A DNA stretch of 15,346 nucleotides from Bacteroidales bacterium (lineage in GTDB: Bacteria > Bacteroidota > Bacteroidia > Bacteroidales > UBA3824). A model generated the notes under the pieces. The model ran no database searches and was not told where the DNA came from. It saw only the letters and a list, made by a program, of their open reading frames with translations. This document shows, one piece after another, positions 7,712 through 12,877 of this stretch. How positions within the stretch are numbered: the stretch's first letter is position 1; the number at the start of each line of letters is the position of its first letter. Position numbers and translations under genes: made by a program. Where the stretch lies: contig JAEDDH010000040.1 in NCBI GenBank assembly GCA_016293845.1, forward strand, positions 1-15,346. The letters run 5' to 3'.

Positions 7712-7972
7712 TTATTTCTTCTTCCCGACGGTACGGGAAATCACTTTTGCCTCGGCTTTGGTCTTGCCTTCACCAAGAGCCTTTTTGTACTTGTAAAGTC
7801 CTGCGTGGTCGCCTTGCGCCTGAAGATAACCGGAGCGAAGACCTGCTTCGTAATCGGTCAACTGTTTACCTTCTTTGGGGCCATGTTCATGGACTTTGTT
7901 CTTTCTTTCGGATGCGTAACTCTTCGCACGTTTGGAAGGCACGCTCCATCTACGTTCAGCTTTTGCTGCCAT
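7712..7972 (-). CDS. Small lysine-rich basic protein (86 aa)
   Basis: A hydrophilic, strongly basic protein (MAAKAERRWSVPSKRAKSYA at the start, AEAKVISRTVGKKK at the end) with no hydrophobic segment. I do not recognise a family. The charge suggests binding to nucleic acid. AAAGGAGA lies seven bases before the ATG. It is the first gene of the putative structural operon, behind a long leader with a tandem repeat (7988-8050) and a possible promoter at 8210-8238. Confidence 0.68.
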   Translation of the reverse strand: MAAKAERRWSVPSKRAKSYASERKNKVHEHGPKEGKQLTDYEAGLRSGYLQAQGDHAGLYKYKKALGEGKTKAEAKVISRTVGKKK

Positions 7973-7987
7973 TGTAAATCTCCTTTA

Positions 7988-8050
7988 CCCGTATAGCCGT
8001 TGGTGCAGCTTTAGAATGATTTTCGTTGCCCGTAATGCCGTTGGCTCAGC
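7988..8050 (-). repeat. Two 22-bp direct repeats in the leader of the 86-aa gene
   Basis: Plus-strand CCCGTATAGCCGTTGGTGCAGC-like copies at 7988-8009 and 8029-8050 match at 18 of 22 positions, with a 41-base period. The gene-proximal copy runs into the ribosome binding site. Its last part, ACGGGYAAAGGAGA on the minus strand, recurs before the 88-aa gene (8578-8591). Possible roles: iterons bound by Rep, a translational operator, or a duplicated leader. Only the repeat is certain. Confidence 0.8.
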
Positions 8051-8133
8051 GTGAAAAATGTAGATATTAAGTTGTAATTTGATGCTTACCAATCGGCTCA
8101 ATGAAACACCTCGTTTCGTGCGACTTTGTTTGG

Positions 8134-8147
8134 AAGGTGGCCACCTT
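8134..8147. repeat. 14-bp perfect palindrome in the gene-free stretch 7973-8303
   Basis: AAGGTGGCCACCTT is a perfect palindrome. The 330-base stretch around it has no convincing gene. It holds the 22-bp direct repeats, a possible promoter (8210-8238), a LexA-operator-like sequence (8164-8189) and a second short inverted repeat, ACACTT-T-AAGTGT (8265-8277). This density of symmetry suggests a control region or a replication origin. Confidence 0.75.
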
Positions 8148-8163
8148 TATCTCTCGAAAAGTC

Positions 8164-8189
8164 CAAAACGAAAATGTCGATTTTGTTTG
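8164..8189. promoter_or_regulatory. Possible second binding site for the LexA-like repressor
   Basis: The stretch CAAAACGAAAATGT followed by CGATTTTGTTTG is an imperfect palindrome (AAAAT...ATTTT core). It shares AAACGAAAA(A)TGT with the clear operator at 12063-12088. It lies about 20 bases downstream of the proposed -10 box at 8210-8215. This is a weak match reported because of its position. Confidence 0.3.
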
Positions 8190-8209
8190 TCCGAATAGGC
8201 TTGCACACG

Positions 8210-8238
8210 ATTGTATCCATATAGCATAAATTTGCTAA
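8210..8238 (-). promoter_or_regulatory. Possible promoter for the structural operon
   Basis: Minus strand TTAGCA (8233-8238) and TACAAT (8210-8215) are separated by 17 bases. The transcript would have a leader of about 230 nt before the 86-aa gene. The -35 box matches the consensus at only four of six positions. Confidence 0.4.
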
Positions 8239-8303
8239 AATGGCAGTTTAGTTGTCCACAATTAACACTTTAAGTGTATGTTATGGATAGTTTTACAAAA
8301 ATC

Positions 8304-8570
8304 TCAGTCTATGTACGACCTGATGTAAGCACTTGCTTTTACCCTTTTGCCATCGACGTTTACTCTGCTTGAGAAGGCTTCGTCGAAGAGTCTGTCTCTA
8401 AACTTCGTGCGTGCAAAATAGGTGTCGGTGCTTATGGTATAAGCTTCCAAATTTTTGTCGCGCGAAAGCGAGAGCTTTTGCTTTACGATATATTCTTCAG
8501 TGCGATACACGTTGTCCGCATTCTGCAAGAAATCTATCGGCTCGAGATCATCGAAATATAATGCTTCCAT
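8304..8570 (-). CDS. Hypothetical protein (88 aa)
   Basis: I do not recognise this protein (MEALYFDDLEPIDFLQNADN at the start, KRVKASAYIRSYID at the end). It is charged, soluble and probably alpha-helical. The open frame extends upstream to 8687, which would overlap the preceding gene by 73 bases. ATG 8570 has AAAGGAG at the right distance (eight bases), so I take the shorter form. It is the last of three small genes on the minus strand (109, 97, 88 aa) that look like a regulatory operon. Its ribosome-binding region shares a 14-base segment with that of the 86-aa gene. Confidence 0.62.
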   Translation of the reverse strand: MEALYFDDLEPIDFLQNADNVYRTEEYIVKQKLSLSRDKNLEAYTISTDTYFARTKFRDRLFDEAFSSRVNVDGKRVKASAYIRSYID

Positions 8571-8614
8571 TGACTTTTCTCCTTTGCCCGTAACCTTGAT
8601 AGCACAGTGTTTTT

Positions 8615-8908
8615 TTATAACGAACTCTGCAGATACTCTTGCAGCAGTCTGTTTTGGTTTTTGATAGACTCTCTTGTAAGGTGCCAATCTTCGGCTATAA
8701 CAGCCTGTGAGTTGTTGTAAACGTACAACGAAAGATAGAGAGCAAGCATCTTTGCCGGAGCGTTTTCCATAGCCTTGTTGTACCTGTTCACCTTCTCAAT
8801 AATCGCCAACGGTTTGACCGTATCCGCGCTTTTGTCGAACATCTCTTTCATGCTGTAGTAGTAACGAATCTCTCTGAGATCTGCCTGTATTTCTTGACGT
8901 GTCATCAT
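8615..8908 (-). CDS. Small helical phage-type regulator, possibly sigma region 4-like (97 aa)
   Basis: An all-helical protein whose C-terminal half (AVIAEDWHLTRESIKNQNRL) reads like a helix-turn-helix. The N-terminal half (LREIRYYYSMKEMFD, then IIEKVNRYNKAMENAPAKML) resembles small transcription-control proteins of Gram-positive phages and elements that have a sigma-70 region 4-like domain. That resemblance is from memory of the pattern and is tentative. AGGAGG (8917-8922) lies eight bases before the ATG and within the end of the preceding gene; the two genes are separated by a single base, so they are co-translated. A likely job is activation of the structural operon downstream. Confidence 0.62.
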   Translation of the reverse strand: MMTRQEIQADLREIRYYYSMKEMFDKSADTVKPLAIIEKVNRYNKAMENAPAKMLALYLSLYVYNNSQAVIAEDWHLTRESIKNQNRLLQEYLQSSL

Positions 8909-8909
8909 C

Positions 8910-9239
8910 TTATTTGCCTCCTGTTTGTTTCCCGAATTTTTTGATTATCGATTGCAAAGTTTTTTTATCTGCGTCGTTGCAAGTTGAGTACAACCGTTTC
9001 AATAGTTCTTCTTGCGCATCGGAGAGATATGTTTTTCCAAGATAATAGTCTTCTTGAACATAAACTCCGCCGTTGTTGCCTACAGAAGTATAGATTGGAT
9101 AGGAAAGTGAAAGTTCCAAAACGTCGTTTTGTATGGTTTGTCTTGACACTCCGAATTCAAACGCTAAATTCGCCATCTTTTCATAGCGTCTTTCGCACAA
9201 CAACTCTAAAAGCGCCTGCCGACGTTCTAATGCTTTCAC
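8910..9239 (-). CDS. Winged-helix DNA-binding regulator, HTH_11/DeoR-like (109 aa)
   Basis: The N-terminal domain (KALERRQALLELLCERRYEK, then MANLAFEFGVSRQTIQNDVLELS, then YPIYTSVGNNGGVYVQED) is a winged helix of the DeoR/HTH_11 type: helix-turn-helix followed by a Gly-rich wing. The remaining 45 residues are helical and there is no sugar- or ligand-binding domain, so this is a stand-alone DNA-binding protein. An upstream ATG at 9290 is in frame but has no ribosome binding site. GTG 9239 has AAAGGAGG at a good distance (9246-9253), and the winged helix starts right there. A 23-bp inverted repeat just upstream (9283-9305) is a natural autoregulatory operator. It heads a three-gene regulatory operon. 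Confidence 0.75.
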   Translation of the reverse strand: MKALERRQALLELLCERRYEKMANLAFEFGVSRQTIQNDVLELSLSYPIYTSVGNNGGVYVQEDYYLGKTYLSDAQEELLKRLYSTCNDADKKTLQSIIKKFGKQTGGK

Positions 9240-9282
9240 TTTCTCACCTCCTTTGCCTTCGTTGGCTCTATTCTCGCAATCA

Positions 9283-9305
9283 AATGTCAAGGTTTATTTG
9301 ACATT
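9283..9305. promoter_or_regulatory. Inverted-repeat operator upstream of the winged-helix regulator
   Basis: AATGTCAA (9283-9290), seven bases, TTGACATT (9298-9305) is a perfect 8-bp dyad. One arm contains TTGACA on the minus strand, a consensus -35 box, though no good -10 is found at 17 bases. It lies about 45 bases before the GTG start, fitting autorepression by the 109-aa regulator. Confidence 0.55.
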
Positions 9306-9344
9306 CGAAAAACTTTTTTAATTTTTTGTCGGGGTGATATAGAA

Positions 9345-9428
9345 AAACGCCCTGACAAACAGTAGTTCAAAATTGGAACTATCTGCTCGCCAAGGCGTTT
9401 ACGTCCTTGCTCTGACACCCGAAGGTGT
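9345..9428 (-). ncRNA. Structured RNA / terminator region downstream of the zinc-ribbon gene
   Basis: Read on the minus strand, ACACC-TTCG-GGTGT (9415-9428) is a UUCG tetraloop hairpin. It is followed by AAACGCC (9394-9400), which pairs with GGCGTTT (9345-9351) across an inner stem (TAGTTC/GAACTA, 9363-9381). The last stem runs into GGCGTTTTTCT, so the module can end transcription. It could be a plain complex terminator, a leader that controls the winged-helix gene, or a small RNA. The gene-free stretch here is 9240-9524; apart from this module and the operator at 9283-9305 I see nothing else in it. Confidence 0.5.
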
Positions 9429-9524
9429 TTCACGAACACTTAACTATATGGTATTTAGAAAGGATTTATCAGGAACACTATTTCAGTTGGACCTTTCTGT
9501 GCCGTATAATCGAATATAAAATTG

Positions 9525-9704
9525 TCAATTGCTTGCTACAACTTTTAAGTTGATTTCCTTTCTGGTGTGACGTTTGCTGAAGATCACGGCTTTGCACGTG
9601 TCGCACTTGATTCTCAAACTACCGTCATCACCCTTAAAACCAATGATTTTTCTTCCACAATTCGGACAAAAAAGACTCACTGGCGCAAGGTTTGAAGATT
9701 CCAC
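9525..9704 (-). CDS. Small zinc-ribbon protein (59 aa)
   Basis: Two Cys pairs, FCPNCGRK and IKCDTCKAV, separated by 17 residues form a classical zinc ribbon; the tail is basic (SKRHTRKEINLKV). Such small proteins bind nucleic acid or act as phage-type regulators (the Com protein of phage Mu is one such case), but this one cannot be assigned. The start is uncertain. ATG 9713 abuts the AAGGAGG ribosome binding site with no spacing. GTG 9704 has a nine-base spacing and is preferred. ATG 9734 has no ribosome binding site. It may be the last gene of the lexA operon, 139 bases after yolD. The intervening stretch has short hairpins but no clear promoter. Confidence 0.6.
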   Translation of the reverse strand: MESSNLAPVSLFCPNCGRKIIGFKGDDGSLRIKCDTCKAVIFSKRHTRKEINLKVVASN

Positions 9705-9843
9705 TTGTACCATCCTCCTTTTCCCAAGATACATGAAGAATTGTATTTAGCCCACTGCTTTGATAGGGGTGGGAAGTCCCGTATCGCAGGAAGACTATCT
9801 TCTGCACCCAAATATGAATAGTCACTCTAAGGCGGGGCGTGTC

Positions 9844-10176
9844 TTAGTCGGCAACTATGCAAATTTCATAAATATCATCATAATAGATTTGAGAATCTCC
9901 CACTCTCAACCAATGATAAACTTGATTAGTTTTGGTGACGATACCTTCTTTTAGAAGGTAATGACCGTTTTTATAGTATTTTAGTTTGATTTCCGTGCCG
10001 CGCCTTATTCGGCAAAGCACCGCGGATATTTCTTCTTTGCTTTCTTCGGACAACTCTATTTTTTCAATCCGAGAACGTCTTTCTATACGACTTTGAATTT
10101 CTTCACTCAAACCTTTCAAAGCGTCAAAAGGCAAAAACTGTGCCGCGCGATTTAAGTCATCATTTCTATTCGCCAT
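9844..10176 (-). CDS. YolD-like protein, partner of the Y-family polymerase
   Basis: A 110-aa protein with the YolD-family pattern: an early AAQFLPFDALKGLSEEI segment, a helical middle and a beta-rich end (GTEIKLKYYKNGHYLLKEGI, TKTNQVYHWLRVGD, IYYDDIYEI). YolD-like genes stand next to UvrX/UmuC-type polymerases on Firmicutes chromosomes, plasmids and prophages, and the protein has been proposed to act as a UmuD-like accessory. Here it starts inside the last codons of the polymerase gene (11-base overlap), with GGGGGA as ribosome binding site. The coupling supports joint function in SOS mutagenesis. Confidence 0.75.
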   Translation of the reverse strand: MANRNDDLNRAAQFLPFDALKGLSEEIQSRIERRSRIEKIELSEESKEEISAVLCRIRRGTEIKLKYYKNGHYLLKEGIVTKTNQVYHWLRVGDSQIYYDDIYEICIVAD

Positions 10177-11428
10177 TATGTCCCCCTATTAGTTTGTTTC
10201 TTGTGATTTGAGTCGCGCCTTCTTGCAGGTCGAATGCCCGGAGCATAGCGTTTTTGCCAAATCTATCCTTGATTTCCAGCACGGCATTTTCAAGTTTACG
10301 CTCTCTTTCAAGTGCCTCGACATCGGTGAAAAGGTCATATCCTTCTGCCGATTCGTCCGCAAGCCCCGAAAAGCAAATGCCAAGTCTTCTTATCGGAACA
10401 TCTTTGGATATGGTTTCATAGTACAACCTATCCACATACTCTTTGACAACGGAATATACGTTTGTGCTGTTTGCCATTTTCATAGTTCCGCCGGACTGCG
10501 GGATAACATCCTTTGAGTATCCGACGAAGATACCTACGTGACTTGCTATAAGATGCTCTCTTATCAGCCTTTGGCAACCCGTTAATGCCATTTCCTGAAT
10601 TACAACATGCGCTTTGTCATAATCGTAATCGCTAAATAGAATTTGAGAGTTGGAAATGGATTTTGACTTGCTCTTATAACTTTTTATTTCGGCAATGGTA
10701 CAAGACTCTCTCCCGTTTGCGTGGTCTATAAGGATTTTGGCGTTCTTACCAAAATTCCTATACAACAAATCTTCGGGCGCATGCGCAATACCTTTCATAG
10801 TATATATGCCGTATCTTGCAAGCCTATTTGCCGTACCTTTCGCGATATTCCAAAAGTCGGTTATAGGAGTATGTTCCCAAAGCGTTTCCTTGAAAGATTC
10901 TTCCGTCAGTTCACCTATGTGATCCGTGCAATGTTTTGCCGTTATATCGAGTGCGATTTTAGCAAGAAACAGATTGGTTCCTATACCACAAGTTGCCGGG
11001 ATATGAGTTCTGATTGCAATTTCGTCAATGATTTTCTTTGCAAGTTGCTTTGGCGTGAGATTATAGACGGACAAGTAGTCCGTAACGTCTATAAATGCCT
11101 CGTCTATGGAATATTGATGAATATCTTCTTCGGAAAAATAGTCAAGGTAAATCTCAAATATGTCGGCACAATACTTAATATAAAGGCTCATGCGCGGGAG
11201 CGCGACAATATACTTGATGTTTTGCGGAATCTCAAACAGCCTGCAACGATTTTTCACTCCCAATGCTTTCATCTTTGGGGATATTGCAAGGGTAATCGCA
11301 CCTTTCCCGCGAGATTCGTCTGCAACAACGAGATTGGTTTCAAACGGACTTAACCCACGCTCGGCACATTCTACAGAAGCGTAGAACGACTTCATATCGA
11401 TGCACAAGTATGTCCGTTGTTTTTCCAT
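10166..11428 (-). CDS. Y-family translesion DNA polymerase (UmuC/UvrX-like)
   Basis: A 420-aa protein with the full palm motifs. CIDMKSFYASVE gives the first catalytic Asp (D11) and the steric-gate position (Y16). YSIDEAFIDVT gives the Asp-Glu pair (D109, E110). The GIGTNLFLAKIA and GRESCTIAE regions follow, then a little-finger domain. The substitution of Lys in DMKSF and the company of YolD favour the UmuC/UvrX branch over DinB (Pol IV). These enzymes copy damaged templates at the cost of fidelity during the SOS response. I see no obvious QLxLF clamp-binding motif at the C-terminus. AAGGAG stands seven bases before the ATG, inside the gap after lexA (8 bases), so the operon is lexA-polymerase-yolD. 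Confidence 0.88.
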   Translation of the reverse strand: MEKQRTYLCIDMKSFYASVECAERGLSPFETNLVVADESRGKGAITLAISPKMKALGVKNRCRLFEIPQNIKYIVALPRMSLYIKYCADIFEIYLDYFSEEDIHQYSIDEAFIDVTDYLSVYNLTPKQLAKKIIDEIAIRTHIPATCGIGTNLFLAKIALDITAKHCTDHIGELTEESFKETLWEHTPITDFWNIAKGTANRLARYGIYTMKGIAHAPEDLLYRNFGKNAKILIDHANGRESCTIAEIKSYKSKSKSISNSQILFSDYDYDKAHVVIQEMALTGCQRLIREHLIASHVGIFVGYSKDVIPQSGGTMKMANSTNVYSVVKEYVDRLYYETISKDVPIRRLGICFSGLADESAEGYDLFTDVEALERERKLENAVLEIKDRFGKNAMLRAFDLQEGATQITRNKLIGGHNGE

Positions 11429-11436
11429 ATCTCTCC

Positions 11437-12045
11437 TTATTCCAAATCTTTCAGCACCTTTACGGCTATCCCTTGAATTGCTATATCGTCAAAAAACATA
11501 TCTTCCATTTTGTCGTTTTCGGGATGGAGTCTTATCTTTTTGCGTTTGTTGTCCAAATAGTAGCGTTTGAGCGTTGCCTCGTTCCCGATAAGCGCAACGA
11601 CGATTTGCCCTATCTCTGCAGTTTCCTGCTGGCGAACAATAACCAAATCACCGTCGTTAATCCCTGCGTTTATCATGCTATCGCCCTTTGCTCTCAAAAT
11701 GAAGAACTTGCCCGATCCCAACAACTCTTTTGAAAAAGTTACATAGGATTCTATATTTTCTTCGGCAAGTATCGGTCCGCCACAAGCAATCTCGCCAACG
11801 ATAGGTAAACGATTGTTATTGCATATAGTATTCGCAATTTCTTTTGTTTGCAAATCACCAAATTTGCCCTTTTTGTCAATCTCGCCGCGCTTGATAAGTT
11901 CATCCACGTATCTGTACGTCTGAGTCGTTGACAAACCAACTGCGTTCGCTATTTGTTGAAGGCTCGGATATGTTCCTTCTTGAAAATAACAATCGTTGAT
12001 GAGCGTCAATATTGCCGACAATGTTTGTTCGTTTTTGCTGCGCAT
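11437..12045 (-). CDS. lexA: LexA-like SOS repressor, self-cleaving (202 aa)
   Basis: Residues 1 to about 62 form a winged helix (YPSLQQIANAVGLSTTQTYR, YVDELIKRGEIDKKG). The C-terminal S24-type domain has the cleavage region VGEIACGGPILAEENIE, the catalytic Ser in AKGDSM (S123) and the catalytic Lys in EATLKRYY (K160). RecA filaments on damaged DNA would trigger cleavage of the Cys88-Gly89 bond; Cys at that place is as in UmuD, while most LexA proteins have Ala. The longer reading from 12084 is rejected: ATG 12045 has AAGGAG five bases upstream. A 26-bp palindrome sits over the presumed transcription start. As part of a mobile element it probably controls its own operon, and perhaps xis-int and phage genes. 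It may be an element-borne LexA homologue rather than the host copy. Confidence 0.85.
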   Translation of the reverse strand: MRSKNEQTLSAILTLINDCYFQEGTYPSLQQIANAVGLSTTQTYRYVDELIKRGEIDKKGKFGDLQTKEIANTICNNNRLPIVGEIACGGPILAEENIESYVTFSKELLGSGKFFILRAKGDSMINAGINDGDLVIVRQQETAEIGQIVVALIGNEATLKRYYLDNKRKKIRLHPENDKMEDMFFDDIAIQGIAVKVLKDLE

Positions 12046-12062
12046 AAGGACTCCTTTTTGTT

Positions 12063-12088
12063 CTAAACGAAAAATGTTTTTCATTTAG
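12063..12088. promoter_or_regulatory. 26-bp palindromic operator of the lexA operon
   Basis: CTAAACGAAAAAT followed by GTTTTTCATTTAG: a palindrome over 26 bp with two mismatched pairs, inner GAAAAA/TTTTTC arms perfect. It lies 17 bases before the lexA start and overlaps the -10 end of the promoter below. It differs from the Bacillus-type GAAC-N4-GTTC box, as would be expected for an element-borne LexA with its own specificity. Confidence 0.72.
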
Positions 12089-12114
12089 GATAATTCAATT
12101 ATATTGTTATGCAA
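12087..12114 (-). promoter_or_regulatory. Promoter of the lexA-polymerase-yolD operon
   Basis: Minus strand TTGCAT (12109-12114), 16-base spacer, TATCCT (12087-12092). The operator at 12063-12088 would cover the start of transcription, fitting autorepression. Confidence 0.5.
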
Positions 12115-12135
12115 TAAGAAAGTCAATGATTTTTC

Positions 12136-12523
12136 GGTGGGAATTTTATGGGAAATGCGTGGTGTCCCGTTATTGGTACAACCATGTTCAAAATAAAAAA
12201 ATCAATGGTTTTATGTTGTCTTTCGACAGCGGATGATAATCGGGGCTTTGACTTTTGCAACGCTCGATAAAAAATAGTCAGACAGAAATGATACAGGACT
12301 TTAAAACACCACAAAACCTTTATGTTTTTGCAACCTGCTATACAATTCAAAGAAAATATCCTATCCAATTTTTTATCTCGTCGCTTTGCTTTTTCATTGC
12401 AAAAGTCGTCTGCCCCGATTACATCGTTTTGTGTCGAAAGACAAAACAAATCAAACGCAAGGCAAGAACAATGGATGTTACCTTTATGTGCTTTTTCCAC
12501 AAGAAAATACCTTTGAATCCACC
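12136..12523. repeat. Long imperfect inverted repeat (foldback) between lexA and xis-int
   Basis: Four blocks on the left pair in order with four on the right: TTGTCTTTCGACA (12216-12228 with 12432-12444), TAATCGGGGC (12237-12246 with 12412-12421), GACTTTTGCAA (12250-12260 with 12397-12407) and GATAAAAAAT (12266-12275 with 12368-12377). Weaker matches continue outward (GGTA..CCAT..GTTC) to GGTGG/CCACC at 12136 and 12519. The gene-free stretch 12116-12681 contains little else that I can identify. Reading frames crossing it are mirror-image by-products of the repeat. It may be a non-autonomous transposon (MITE), a structured RNA or a replication/packaging hairpin. Confidence 0.8.
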
Positions 12524-12681
12524 TTAATTTGGATATTTTTATGCCTAAATTTCTCTAAAAGTTGGATTTAATGTACTCACGCTCAAAAGATATTTCGTGC
12601 TATCGTCAATGTAGAAGTTAGCAACCGATTAAGAAAACAAGGGTTGAAAACGTCAAATCTAAAAAAGGAGGAACAAGGCAA

Positions 12682-12867
12682 ATGTTAAGAAGCATTCAAA
12701 AAGCATTCGATATAATCAAAGCCGAAGACGCAGAAACCGCCATTACCGTTCACACTATCCGAACTTGGTGTAAACAAGGCAAAATTAAGTGTCTGACTGC
12801 CGGCAACAAGGTTCTTGTTGATATGCAAAGCCTCTTGGATTATATCGCTATCAAAGAAGAAAAATAG
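12682..12867 (+). CDS. Excisionase-like small winged-helix protein (61 aa)
   Basis: The protein (LRSIQKAFDIIKAEDAETAI, then TVHTIRTWCKQGKIKCLTAG, then NKVLVDMQSLLDYI) has the excisionase/MerR-like winged-helix pattern: helix, turn, recognition helix and a wing ending in a V-D/N-x-x-x-L stretch. Xis proteins bend DNA at the attachment site and turn the integrase toward excision. It has GGAGG ten bases before the ATG and lies 10 bases before the integrase gene, in the usual xis-int order. It is divergent from lexA across the foldback region. No clear promoter is seen between the foldback and the gene. Confidence 0.75.
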   Translation: MLRSIQKAFDIIKAEDAETAITVHTIRTWCKQGKIKCLTAGNKVLVDMQSLLDYIAIKEEK

Positions 12868-12877
12868 GAGGTAAAAA

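Noticed and set aside
8098..8220. 40-codon minus-strand frame (MDTIVCKPIRTNKIDIFVLD...) in the long leader
   Set aside because: No Shine-Dalgarno sequence before its ATG and no family resemblance. Kept in mind as a possible leader peptide but not supported.
9634..9825. 63-codon minus-strand frame overlapping the zinc-ribbon gene
   Set aside because: It lacks a ribosome binding site and ends within the zinc-ribbon coding sequence in another frame. The Cys pairs are only in the other frame.
10721..11353. 210-codon plus-strand frame opposite the polymerase gene
   Set aside because: It is antisense to a gene with full catalytic motifs and has no domain resemblance of its own.
12123..12500. 125-codon open frame on the minus strand, and overlapping plus-strand frames at 12255-12527
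   Set aside because: They cross the foldback, have Cys/Lys-rich composition unlike a folded protein and no ribosome binding site at their starts. They are products of the inverted repeat.
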